A stretch of 64,000 bases of DNA from CAZPXZ01 sp965221505 (GTDB lineage Bacteria; Pseudomonadota; Alphaproteobacteria; Rhodobacterales; CAZPXZ01), in assembly GCA_965221505.1 (NCBI GenBank), contig CBDCSI010000002.1, forward strand, positions 1,116,001 through 1,180,000. The letters run 5' to 3'. Positions within the stretch are counted from its first letter, which is position 1; each line of letters starts with the position of its first letter. Shown here one piece after another: positions 7,711 through 16,083 of this stretch. The notes under the pieces were generated by a model. That model was not told the DNA's origin and searched no databases. It saw only the letters and a program-made list of their open reading frames with translations. Both the position numbers and the translations under genes were made by a program.

Positions 7711-9237
7711 TTGGCCGAGCCTCTGCCACCCCCCCTCTTCGAGGCGCGGGAGATCGTCAAGCGCTTCGGCGATTTCGAGGCGTGCGGCGGGCTCGACGTT
7801 TCGATCCTTCCCGGCGAGAAGCACGCCCTGCTCGGACATAACGGGGCCGGGAAGTCCACGCTCGTCAAGATGATGTACGGGGTGCTGCAGCCGACCTCCG
7901 GGACGTTCCTCTGGAAGGGCGACGAGACCCGGATCCGCAACCCGGCCGAAGCGCGCGGTCTCGGAATCGGGATGGTGTTCCAGGAGTTCTCGCTGTTCGA
8001 GGCGTTGTCCGTCGCCGAAAACGTCGCCCTGGCGCTGCCTCCGGAGCCGATGCGGGACCTTTCGAGACGGATCGAGGAGATGTCCGCCGCCTACGGCCTC
8101 GCCATCGAGCCGGGCGCGCCGCTCCATGCGCTTTCGGTCGGGGAGCGGCAGCGGGTGGAGGTGCTGCGTTGCCTGCTGCAGGATCCGGAACTCCTGATCA
8201 TGGACGAACCCACCTCGGTTCTCACCCCGCAGGAAGCCGATTCCCTGTTCGAGACGCTGGACCGGCTGGCCGGGGAAGGCCACGCCGTACTCTACATTTC
8301 TCATCGACTCGAGGAGGTTCGGGCGCTTTGCGACCGGGCGACGATCCTGCGGGAGGGCGTGGTGGTCGAACGGTGCGACCCGCGAGAGACCAGCGCGAAG
8401 GCGCTCGCGGAGAAGATGATCGGCAAGGCGGAGGGTACCGCCGGGCGAGAGGCACGCGCGGAAGAGACGGGGCAAGCGCCACGACTCGTCCTGGATCGCC
8501 TGACGATCGATACGGAGCGACGACGCGGCGGCGGGCTCCGGGACGTGTCGCTGGAGGTCGCCGGCGGCGAGGTGGTCGGGGTCGCCGGCGTGGCCGGCGA
8601 GGGCCAGGCCGACCTGATGGACGCGCTGGTAGGCGAGACGCTCGGCGATCGCGACGACGCCGTCCGGGTCGACGGCGTCGCCGTCGGGCGGGCGAGGCCG
8701 ACCCGGCGGCGGACGGCCGGAATGGCCTTCGTTCCGGAGGACCGCAACAACGAAGCGTCGGTGGCCGACATGTCGCTGGCGGAGAACGTGCTCCTCTCTC
8801 ACCACACGGCGGAGCGGCTGGCGCCAGGAGGCTGGATCGACGCCGGACGGATGCGCTCCTGGGCAAGCCGCACCCGCGACGCGTTCAACGTCCGCGCCGG
8901 CGGATCGCACCCGGTCGCGGGTTCCCTGTCCGGGGGCAATTTGCAAAAGTTCGTCGTCGGACGGGAAATTCTCCGCGAGCCGGGAGTCCTCGCCGTCTGC
9001 CAGCCCACGCGCGGGGTGGACGCCGGCGCCGCGGCGGAGATTCGGCGCGCGCTCGTGGACCTCGCCGCTCGAGGGGCCGCGGTTCTGGTGATCAGCCAGG
9101 ATCTCGACGAGATCTTCGAGATCTGCGACCGAATCGCGGTGATCTACGACGGCAGGCTCTCGCGCGCCTGGCCGGTCGAAGAGATGACGCCCGAGCGCGC
9201 CGGCCTGCTCATGGGCGGCGGGGAGGCGGCGGCATGA
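7711..9237 (+). CDS. Sugar/nucleoside-type ABC transporter, two-domain ATP-binding protein
   Basis: A 508-residue fused double ATPase of the ribose/nucleoside (BMP-associated) importer class. The first half has Walker A 'GHNGAGKST', signature 'LSVGERQRVEVLRCL' and Walker B 'LLIMDEPTSVL'. The second half starts near 'GVAGVAGEGQADLMDAL', a degenerate Walker A, and carries 'AFVPEDRNNEASVADMSLAE', 'LSGGNLQKFVVGREI' and 'LAVCQPTRGVD', as usual for the second domain. The start is a TTG preceded by GAGGAG at a good distance; no in-frame ATG fits better. It overlaps the next permease by 4 bp (ATGA). It powers uptake of a nucleoside-like or purine-like ligand (inferred from the BMP partner). Confidence 0.9.
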   Translation: MAEPLPPPLFEAREIVKRFGDFEACGGLDVSILPGEKHALLGHNGAGKSTLVKMMYGVLQPTSGTFLWKGDETRIRNPAEARGLGIGMVFQEFSLFEALSVAENVALALPPEPMRDLSRRIEEMSAAYGLAIEPGAPLHALSVGERQRVEVLRCLLQDPELLIMDEPTSVLTPQEADSLFETLDRLAGEGHAVLYISHRLEEVRALCDRATILREGVVVERCDPRETSAKALAEKMIGKAEGTAGREARAEETGQAPRLVLDRLTIDTERRRGGGLRDVSLEVAGGEVVGVAGVAGEGQADLMDALVGETLGDRDDAVRVDGVAVGRARPTRRRTAGMAFVPEDRNNEASVADMSLAENVLLSHHTAERLAPGGWIDAGRMRSWASRTRDAFNVRAGGSHPVAGSLSGGNLQKFVVGREILREPGVLAVCQPTRGVDAGAAAEIRRALVDLAARGAAVLVISQDLDEIFEICDRIAVIYDGRLSRAWPVEEMTPERAGLLMGGGEAAA

Positions 9238-10286
9238 TCGCCTTCGAACCCCGATCCAGGCCCTCCCGGACCTTCGTCCTGCTCTCCCCGGTCCTTGCCA
9301 TCGCGCTCGCCGTCGCCTTCGGATCCCTGCTTCTCGCCGCCATGGGTCACGATCCGGGCGCCGTTCTCCGGGTGTATTTCCTGTCTCCCTTCCTCGACTC
9401 CTACAGCCGTTTCGAATTGCTGGTCAAGGCGACGCCGCTGGCCATCATCGCGGCCGGTCTCGCGATCTGCTTCCGGGCCAACGTCTGGAACATCGGCGCA
9501 GCCGGCCAGTACACCCTCGGCGCGATCCTGGCCGGCGGCGTCGCAATTCACGCGCCCGAGAACGCGTCCGCCGTCTGGCTTCCGATCTGCCTCCTCGCCG
9601 GGATCGCCGGCGGCGTTCTCTGGGCCGCCGTTCCGGCGCTGCTCAAGATCCGGTTCAACACCAACGAGATTCTGGTGAGCCTGATGCTCACCTATGTCGC
9701 CACGCTGCTGCTCGACTGGCTGGTGCGTGGTCCCTGGCGCGACCCGCTCGGCTTCGGGTTTCCTGAATCGAAGGAATTTGCCGACGCCTTTCTGATGCCG
9801 GTCCTCGTCGACGGCTCGCGCCTCCATGCCGGCCTCCTGGTCGCGCTCGCGGTCTCGATCTGCCTCTGGATCATGACGGTGCGCACCCTGAAGGGGTTCG
9901 AGTTGCGCGTGTTCGGCGCGGCGCCCCGCGCTGCCGCCTTCGCGGGATTCTCCGGCGCCGCCGCGGTCGCTTTCTCGCTGCTCCTCTCCGGCGGCCTCGC
10001 CGGGCTGGCCGGCGCCATCGAGGTTTTTTCGACCATCGGACAGCTGCAGCCGGACATCTCCGCGGGATACGGCTTCGTCGCCATCATCGTCGCCTTCGTC
10101 GGGCGGCTGCACCCGGTCGGCGTCCTGTTCGCGGCGCTGGTGCTGGCGGTAAGCTACATCGGCGGAGAAAACGCGCAGATCCTTCTGAAGCTGCCCCGCA
10201 ACGTGACCGGGGTGTTCCAGGGCATGATCCTGTTCTTCCTTCTCGCCGCGGACACGCTGATCCACTACCGGATCCGGCTGGCATGA
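9234..10286 (+). CDS. Nucleoside-type (BMP-associated) ABC transporter permease 1
   Basis: A 350-residue inner-membrane protein with about nine helices. It includes the signature 'ICFRANVWNIGAAGQYTLGA' of YufP-like permeases from BMP-type nucleoside importers, and 'RFNTNEILVSLMLTYVATLL'. The ATG overlaps the TGA of the ATPase gene. With the next gene it forms the heterodimeric channel. Confidence 0.9.
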   Translation: MIAFEPRSRPSRTFVLLSPVLAIALAVAFGSLLLAAMGHDPGAVLRVYFLSPFLDSYSRFELLVKATPLAIIAAGLAICFRANVWNIGAAGQYTLGAILAGGVAIHAPENASAVWLPICLLAGIAGGVLWAAVPALLKIRFNTNEILVSLMLTYVATLLLDWLVRGPWRDPLGFGFPESKEFADAFLMPVLVDGSRLHAGLLVALAVSICLWIMTVRTLKGFELRVFGAAPRAAAFAGFSGAAAVAFSLLLSGGLAGLAGAIEVFSTIGQLQPDISAGYGFVAIIVAFVGRLHPVGVLFAALVLAVSYIGGENAQILLKLPRNVTGVFQGMILFFLLAADTLIHYRIRLA

Positions 10287-10293
10287 GGGCGCC

Positions 10294-11205
10294 ATGGAAA
10301 ACCTGATCGCCTCCGTCATCGTGGCCGCGACGCCGTTCATCTTCGCGGCAACGGGGGAGTTGGTCGCGGAGCGCTCCGGGGTGCTCAATCTCGGCCTCGA
10401 AGGCATGATGCTGATGGGCGCGGTCTGCGCTTTCGCCGTCGCATGGACCACGGGAAGCCCGGTTCTCGGCGTCCTGGCCGGAGCCGGCGCCGGCGCCGGC
10501 ATGGCGCTCCTCTTCGGCGTCTTCGCGCTTTCGCTCCTGGCCAACCAGCCCGCCGTCGGACTTGCGCTGACCATTTTCGGAATCGGCCTGTCGGGGCTGA
10601 TCGGACAGCCTTTCGTCGGCCAGACCGTCCCGATCCTGCCGAGTCTCCACGTTCCCTGGCTTTCGGAATCGACCGCGCTCGGTCGCCTCGCGTTCGGCCA
10701 GGACGCGCTGGTCTATCTGGCGCTCCTGCTCGCAGGCGCAACGGCCTGGTTTCTCTACCGAACCCGCGGGGGGCTGGCGCTCCGGGCGGTCGGCGACAAT
10801 CCGGACGCCGGCCACGCGCTCGGCTATCGCATCATCCGGATCCGCTACCTCGCGACCCTGTTCGGCGGCGCGCTCGCCGGGCTCGGCGGCGCGTATCTCT
10901 CCCTCGCCTACACGCCGCTCTGGACCGAGAACATGACGGCGGGCCGGGGCTGGATCTCGCTGGCGCTGGTGGTGTTCGCGACCTGGCGACCCGGCCGGCT
11001 CGTGGCCGGCGCCTACCTGTTCGCGGCGATCACCCAACTGCAGTTCTACGGCTCTGACTGGGGCGTTCCGGTTCCGGCGCAATTCCTTGCGATGGCGCCG
11101 TACGTGTTTACGGTAATCGCACTGGTTATCATCTCTCGGGACGTCCGCCTCACCAAGGCGAACGCGCCCGCCGCCATCGGGAGGCCGTTCCGCGCCGAAC
11201 GCTGA
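10294..11205 (+). CDS. Nucleoside-type (BMP-associated) ABC transporter permease 2
   Basis: A 303-residue permease of the YufQ-like type. The segment 'ATGELVAERSGVLNLGLEGM' near the N-terminus is diagnostic for this family, and 'LRAVGDNPDAGHALG' is the ATPase-contact loop. It starts 7 bp after the first permease with GAGGG as ribosome site. It is followed after 44 bp by the binding protein. Together the four genes make a complete importer. Confidence 0.9.
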   Translation: MENLIASVIVAATPFIFAATGELVAERSGVLNLGLEGMMLMGAVCAFAVAWTTGSPVLGVLAGAGAGAGMALLFGVFALSLLANQPAVGLALTIFGIGLSGLIGQPFVGQTVPILPSLHVPWLSESTALGRLAFGQDALVYLALLLAGATAWFLYRTRGGLALRAVGDNPDAGHALGYRIIRIRYLATLFGGALAGLGGAYLSLAYTPLWTENMTAGRGWISLALVVFATWRPGRLVAGAYLFAAITQLQFYGSDWGVPVPAQFLAMAPYVFTVIALVIISRDVRLTKANAPAAIGRPFRAER

Positions 11206-11249
11206 GCGGAAGACGCGGAAGTCCCCCCTATTCGAAGAAGGAAGTCACC

Positions 11250-12317
11250 ATGAAACGATTCCATTTCCTCGCCGTGCTCGCGGCGGCCGGACTGACGGCG
11301 TTCGCCGCACAAGCCGAGGACAAGCTCAAGGTAGGGTTCATCTACGTCGGCCCGATCGGGGACTTCGGCTGGTCCTATCAGCACGACCAGGGCCGACTTC
11401 AGGTGGAAGCCGAGCTCGGCGACAAGGTCGAGACCACCTATGTCGAGAGCGTCCCGGACGGGCCCGACGCCGAGCGGGTGATCCGCCAGCTCGCCGCCTC
11501 GGGGCACGGCCTGATCTTCACCACCTCCTTCGGCTACGGGGACCCGACGATCAAGGTTGCGAAGGAATTTCCGGACGTGAAGTTCGAGCACGCCACCGGC
11601 TACAAGCGGGCGGAGAACGTTTCGACCTATTCGGGCCGCTTCTACGAAGGACGGCACGTCGTCGGCAAGATCGCGGGTCTGATGACCGAGACGAACAAGA
11701 TCGGATACATCGTCTCCTATCCCATTCCGGAGGTCATTCGCGGCGTGAACTCCGCCGTTCTCGCGGCGCGCTCGGTGAACCCGGACGTGACCGCGACCGT
11801 CGTGTGGGTATTCAGCTGGTTCGACCCGGGCAAGGAGGCCGACGCGGCCAAGGCCCTCATCGACCAGGGCGCCGACATCATCATGCAGCACACCGACAGC
11901 CCGGCCGCGATGCAGGTCGCGCAGGAGCGGGGCGTCCTCGCCATCGGACAGGCGTCCGACATGATCGGTTTCGGACCGGATGCGCAGCTCACCTCGATCC
12001 TCGACAATTGGGGGCCGTATTACGTCAAGCGCACCAAGGCCGTCCTGGACGGCACCTGGGAGAGCGCCGACAGCTGGGCCGGCATCGCGGACAACGAGGT
12101 GGTCATGGCCGAGTACCGGAACATGCCCGACGACGTGAAAGCCGTGGCCGAGCAAGCCGAAGAGGACATCCGCAGCGGCGCCGTTCACCCCTTCACCGGA
12201 CCCATCCACGATCGCGACGGAACGCTGCGAATCGCGGAGGGCGCGGTCGCCACGGACGAAGAGCTTCTCGGCATGAACTACTTCGTCGAGGGCGTGATCG
12301 GCGACATCCCGCAGTAG
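11250..12317 (+). CDS. BMP-family ABC transporter substrate-binding protein
   Basis: A 355-residue periplasmic lipoprotein-like/soluble binding protein of the basic membrane protein (BMP) family. The signal peptide is MKRFHFLAVLAAAGLTAFAAQA; there is no lipobox cysteine, so it is likely soluble. 'VGFIYVGPIGDFGWSYQHDQ' is the characteristic first strand and ligand loop of BMP proteins, which typically bind nucleosides or related purine compounds. 'GKIAGLMTETNKIGYI' and 'GADIIMQHTDSPA' are conserved hinge-side stretches. The GAAGGAAGT site upstream sets the ATG. It ends the operon; a perfect stem-loop follows 19 bases after the stop. Confidence 0.92.
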   Translation: MKRFHFLAVLAAAGLTAFAAQAEDKLKVGFIYVGPIGDFGWSYQHDQGRLQVEAELGDKVETTYVESVPDGPDAERVIRQLAASGHGLIFTTSFGYGDPTIKVAKEFPDVKFEHATGYKRAENVSTYSGRFYEGRHVVGKIAGLMTETNKIGYIVSYPIPEVIRGVNSAVLAARSVNPDVTATVVWVFSWFDPGKEADAAKALIDQGADIIMQHTDSPAAMQVAQERGVLAIGQASDMIGFGPDAQLTSILDNWGPYYVKRTKAVLDGTWESADSWAGIADNEVVMAEYRNMPDDVKAVAEQAEEDIRSGAVHPFTGPIHDRDGTLRIAEGAVATDEELLGMNYFVEGVIGDIPQ

Positions 12318-12335
12318 CGGTCCGCGACCGACCCT

Positions 12336-12368
12336 GTTGCGGAGCGCAGGCCGACTTCGCTCCGCAAC
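12336..12368 (+). terminator. Stem-loop after the BMP operon (terminator-like, no T-run)
   Basis: GTTGCGGAGCG at 12336-12346 is fully complementary to CGCTCCGCAAC at 12358-12368, an 11-bp stem with an 11-base loop. It sits 19 bases after the binding-protein stop and 58 bases before the next gene. A T-tract is lacking, so it may be a Rho-assisted end or an mRNA-protecting hairpin. Confidence 0.55.
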
Positions 12369-12426
12369 GGACTCCAGCCAGGGCCGCGGCAGTAACCGGC
12401 GCCGCCTTCGCCCCGGAGACCGGCCG

Positions 12427-13560
12427 ATGCGCAAGACTCTGTCTCTCGTCCCGGCGACGGCCGCCCTTGCGACGGCTTTCGCGCTCCCGTCCCCCGCACC
12501 CGCAGAGGTATTCGAGACGGAACGCGGCAGCGTCCGGGCGGAAATTCTCGCTGACGGGCTGCGGAACCCGTGGGCCCTGGCGTTCCTGCCGGACGGAAGC
12601 GCGCTCATAACGGAGCGGCCTGGCGCCCTCAGGAGATGGTCGGAAGCGGGGCTCGACCCGGATCCCGTGGACGGCGTTCCGGACGTGCATGCGCGTGGCC
12701 AGGGCGGACTTCTCGACGTCGCGCTCGACCCGGAGTTTGCGGAGAACGGCCGGGTGTATCTCAGCTACGCCGCGCCGTCGAGGCGCGGCGCCCATACCGC
12801 GGTCGCCCGTGGACGGCTGGCGGGCGGCGCCCTCGAAGACGTCGAGGCAATCTTCCAAGGACAGAACCAGGGCGGTGGCGGCCGCCACTTCGGCTCCAGG
12901 CTCGCGTTCGCGCCGGACGGCACGCTGTACGTGACGATCGGCGAACGCGGCGACGCCGACCGGGCCCAGGATCCCTCGACCCATCACGGTACGGTGGTCC
13001 GGCTGAACCGGGACGGAACGGTACCGGACGACAATCCCTTCGCGAACTCGGAGGGCGCGCTCCCGGAGATCTTCACCCTCGGACACCGCAACGCCCAGGG
13101 GCTCGCCCTTCGCCCGGGCGACGGCAGCATGTGGGTCAGCGAACACGGACCGCGCGGCGGAGACGAGGTCAACCGGCTGTGGGCCGGGGCCAATTACGGC
13201 TGGCCGGTGATCACCCACGGGCGCGCGTATTCCGGGTTTCCGATCGGCGAGGGCAGCGAAAAGGAAGGCCTCGATCAACCCGTATGGCAGTGGACGCCGT
13301 CCATGGCGCCTTCGGGGGCGGCGTTCTACGACGGCGCCTTGTTTCCGGAGTGGCGCGGAAACCTGTTCGTGGGAGCGCTCAAATTCCGCTACCTCTCCCG
13401 CCTGACGCTGGAAGGGGACCGAATCGTCGGCGAGGAACGCTTGTTCGAAGACGCGTTCGGGCGAATCCGGGACGTCCGGCAAGGTCCCGACGGCGCGCTC
13501 TGGCTCCTGACGGACGATCCGCGAAACGGCCGCCTGATCCGGATCAGTCCCGTTCCGTAG
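12427..13560 (+). CDS. PQQ-dependent sugar dehydrogenase family protein (soluble aldose dehydrogenase type)
   Basis: A 377-residue periplasmic beta-propeller of the GdhB/YliI (soluble aldose sugar dehydrogenase) family. The signal peptide ends near PAPAEV at about residue 28. The family landmarks are visible in order: 'GLRNPWALAFLPDGSALITE', 'GQGGLLDVALDPEF', 'NQGGGGRHFGSRLAFAPDG', 'GHRNAQGLAL', 'SEHGPRGGDEVN', 'NYGWPVITHGRAY' and 'PSMAPSGAAFY'. These carry the catalytic histidine and the PQQ and calcium ligands. It likely oxidises aldoses at C1, feeding electrons to the respiratory chain. Not all family members use PQQ. The start is the ATG before the signal peptide; the ribosome site is weak. 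Confidence 0.85.
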   Translation: MRKTLSLVPATAALATAFALPSPAPAEVFETERGSVRAEILADGLRNPWALAFLPDGSALITERPGALRRWSEAGLDPDPVDGVPDVHARGQGGLLDVALDPEFAENGRVYLSYAAPSRRGAHTAVARGRLAGGALEDVEAIFQGQNQGGGGRHFGSRLAFAPDGTLYVTIGERGDADRAQDPSTHHGTVVRLNRDGTVPDDNPFANSEGALPEIFTLGHRNAQGLALRPGDGSMWVSEHGPRGGDEVNRLWAGANYGWPVITHGRAYSGFPIGEGSEKEGLDQPVWQWTPSMAPSGAAFYDGALFPEWRGNLFVGALKFRYLSRLTLEGDRIVGEERLFEDAFGRIRDVRQGPDGALWLLTDDPRNGRLIRISPVP

Positions 13561-13781
13561 CGACGGCGTTCGCGCCCGGCAGCCCCCGTTCCGGCTTCGA
13601 ACCCCTCGGCGCGTCCGTTTGCGGCGTCCGAACCGGGCGGCTCGGCGCAACCGTTCCCGCCGGCGGATCCTGACCGGTCCCGTGAAGGACGCGTGCGGGC
13701 GCGTACGGTTCCGGCCGGTTCCGCGGCCGTTCGGCGAACGCGACGAGCCGGGAGTTGACGAAGGCCCGATTCGTCAGTACC

Positions 13782-13808
13782 GTATTCTGAACTCTGAATT
13801 CAGAATAC
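13782..13808. promoter_or_regulatory. Palindromic operator of the GntR(FCD) regulator
   Basis: GTATTCTGAA (13782-13791) and TTCAGAATAC (13799-13808) form a perfect 10-bp inverted repeat with a 7-base spacer. A second palindrome, TCTGAATTCAGA, lies inside at 13793-13804. The element ends 7 bases before the regulator's ATG, so it would cover the ribosome site or promoter, suggesting autoregulation of the regulator-ligase-lyase operon. The assignment to this regulator is inference from position. Confidence 0.65.
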
Positions 13809-13815
13809 TGAGCTC

Positions 13816-14490
13816 ATGCGCCTGCAATCTGGCCCCAGCCTTGCCGCCCAGGTCTACCGGGTCGTCCTCGACGAGATCTGCGACGGAGTTCTCGCACCCG
13901 GAACGCACCTGGTGCAGGAGCCGCTCGCCGACCGGCTCGGAGTCTCTCGACAACCGGTCCAGCAGGCGATCTCGCTTCTCAAGGCGGACGGCCTGGTCGA
14001 GGAAGACGGCCGCCGGGGCGTCCGCGTCGTTCCCCTCGATACGGCGCGAATGCGTCATCACTACGAGATTCGCGGCGCGCTCGACGGCCTGGCAGCCCGG
14101 TGCGCCGCCGGGAGGATGTCCCGGGATCCGGAGCTTGCCCAGGAATCGGGGCTGCAGGGCCACGCCATTCTGGCCGCGGGCGTCGAAGCCGTCCGGGACG
14201 GCGCAATCCGAGAACTGATCCGCCGCGACGAGGAGTTTCATTCGTTTCTCTACGACCTCTCCGGAAACCCGCTCGTCGCCCGGTCCGCCGAACCCCATTG
14301 GCGCTTTCTCCGCCGATGCATGGGAGAGGTGCTTCGCCGGGCCGAATCCCCGGACGGGATCTGGCGGCAGCATGCGCGGATCCTCGAGGCCGTCCTGACC
14401 GGCGACGCCGGGGCGGCAGAATCCCTGACCGTCGCGCACACGCGCGAAGCCGCAGAGCGCCTGGCACGGGCCCTGGAATCCCGGCGATGA
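13816..14490 (+). CDS. GntR-family transcriptional regulator, FCD (FadR) type
   Basis: A 224-residue regulator. A winged helix-turn-helix spans about residues 8-75 with the GntR pattern 'LAPGTHLVQEPLADRLGVSR' and recognition helix 'QPVQQAISLLKADGLV'. An all-helical FCD ligand domain follows ('HHYEIRGALDGLAA', 'DEEFHSFLYDLSGN', 'HARILEAVLTGDA'). FCD regulators usually bind carboxylic acids or sugar acids through a metal-histidine site; candidate residues include the His of 'DEEFHSFL'. Its TGA overlaps the ATG of the acyl-CoA ligase gene, so it is co-transcribed with, and probably controls, that pathway. Confidence 0.9.
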   Translation: MRLQSGPSLAAQVYRVVLDEICDGVLAPGTHLVQEPLADRLGVSRQPVQQAISLLKADGLVEEDGRRGVRVVPLDTARMRHHYEIRGALDGLAARCAAGRMSRDPELAQESGLQGHAILAAGVEAVRDGAIRELIRRDEEFHSFLYDLSGNPLVARSAEPHWRFLRRCMGEVLRRAESPDGIWRQHARILEAVLTGDAGAAESLTVAHTREAAERLARALESRR

Positions 14491-16061
14491 GCCACGCGCC
14501 GCTTCATCTCGGGCAGATTCTCTCGGCCCAGGCGCGGCTGCAACCGAACAGGCCGGCGCTGAGCGACCTCTCGCGATCGATGACCTTCCGGCAGTGGAAC
14601 GACCGCGCATGCCGCGTCGCAAACGCCCTCTTGGGGCTCGGGCTGACGAGAGGCGACCGGGTCGCCATGCTGGCCTACAACCGCATCGAGTGGGCGGAAG
14701 TCTATACCGCCGCCGCCAAGGCGGGACTCGTCGTCGTTCCGGTCAACTTCCGCCTTACGGGTCCCGAAGCGCAGGTCGTTCTCGAAGACTGTCAGGCCGG
14801 CGCGATCCTGGCGGAAGACGCCCTGATTCCGGTCGTCGACAGCGTTCGGGACTCCCTTGACCTTCCCCCGGACCGGTTCGTCTCGATCGGCGGCGCCTCG
14901 CCCGCGCCCGGCTGGCGCGACTACGAGGATCTCTTGCTCGCCGCCATGGAGCGCGAACCGGAATCGGCCGGGCTGCCGGACGATCCCTGGTGCCTGATGT
15001 ACACGTCCGGCACCACCGGGCGGCCGAAGGGAGCCGTTCGGGGGCACCGCGGCGTGGCGATGCTCTCCCTGATGACCCAGGTCGAACTGGGGCTGCACCG
15101 GCGCGACCGCGCGCTTCTGGTCATGCCGATGTGCCACGCGAACTCGCTGTATTTCTTTGCCGCCTTCGTCGGCTGCGGCGCCGCCGTGTCGATTCTGTCC
15201 CGACCGAGCTTCGATCCCGAGCTCTGCCTGCGCACCCTGCGGCAGACAGGGGCCACCTTCACCTCGCTGGTTCCGACCCACTACACGATGCTGCTCGACG
15301 TCGCAGAATCCGGCCGCCCTGACGCCGTCGGCGACCGGGTCGAGAAACTGATGATCTCCTCGGCTCCGGCCCGCGCCGACACCAAGCGCGCGGTCATGGA
15401 AGCGTTTCCGAATTCGCGCCTGTTCGAACTCTACGGATCGACCGAGGCGGGCTGGGTAACCATGCTCCGCCCCGAAGAGCAGTTCGACCGGCTGGGCACG
15501 GTGGGACGAGAGGTAGTCGGATCGGAACCGATCCGCTTCCTCGACGACGCGGGACGCGAGGTCGCGGACGGAGAGCCGGGGGAACTGTATTCCTCCGGCC
15601 CGTACGCCTTCGACGGCTACTGGAACCTTCCCGACAAGACCGCCGAGGCCTTCCGCGGCAACTATCTGACGGTCGGCGACGTCGGACTGCGCGACGCCGA
15701 CGGGTTCATACGGCTGATCGATCGCAAGAAGAACCTGATCATCTCCGGCGGCGAGAACGTCTACCCGTCCGAAGTGGAGGCCGCGCTGTCTGCCCATCCC
15801 TCGGTTCGCGACGTCGCCGTCGTGGGCCTGCCGGACCCGAAATGGGGCGAGCGCGTCGAAGCTGCGGTCGTGCTTCACGCCGGCGCGGAAACCGGGGAAG
15901 CGGAGCTCGTCTCCTGGGCGCGGGAGCGGCTCGCCGGCTTCAAGCGACCCCGGGGCGTCGCGTTTTTCGCCGACGAGGAAATGCCGCGGAACGCGACCGG
16001 CAAGATCCTCCACCGATCCCTCCGCGACCTGCTCGCGGCGCGCCGGCCGACGCCGGACTGA
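14487..16061 (+). CDS. AMP-binding acyl-CoA synthetase (class I adenylate-forming)
   Basis: A 524-residue ligase that activates a carboxylate to its acyl-CoA through an acyl-AMP. The motifs are in order: P-loop 'YTSGTTGRPKGAVRGH' near residues 171-186, the adenine motif 'FELYGSTEAGW' (A5), 'TVGDVGLRDADGFIRLIDRK' (A7-A8) and 'GGENVYPSEVEAAL'. The catalytic lysine is in 'NATGKILH' (A10) near the end. The length is normal for the family. The ATG overlaps the regulator's stop (ATGA), and a TPP-dependent enzyme follows after 22 bp. The context suggests the substrate acid is activated and then cleaved or decarboxylated as a CoA ester (inference). The acid is unknown. Confidence 0.88.
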   Translation: MSHAPLHLGQILSAQARLQPNRPALSDLSRSMTFRQWNDRACRVANALLGLGLTRGDRVAMLAYNRIEWAEVYTAAAKAGLVVVPVNFRLTGPEAQVVLEDCQAGAILAEDALIPVVDSVRDSLDLPPDRFVSIGGASPAPGWRDYEDLLLAAMEREPESAGLPDDPWCLMYTSGTTGRPKGAVRGHRGVAMLSLMTQVELGLHRRDRALLVMPMCHANSLYFFAAFVGCGAAVSILSRPSFDPELCLRTLRQTGATFTSLVPTHYTMLLDVAESGRPDAVGDRVEKLMISSAPARADTKRAVMEAFPNSRLFELYGSTEAGWVTMLRPEEQFDRLGTVGREVVGSEPIRFLDDAGREVADGEPGELYSSGPYAFDGYWNLPDKTAEAFRGNYLTVGDVGLRDADGFIRLIDRKKNLIISGGENVYPSEVEAALSAHPSVRDVAVVGLPDPKWGERVEAAVVLHAGAETGEAELVSWARERLAGFKRPRGVAFFADEEMPRNATGKILHRSLRDLLAARRPTPD

Positions 16062-16083
16062 GTCACCCGACCGGAGAACGAAG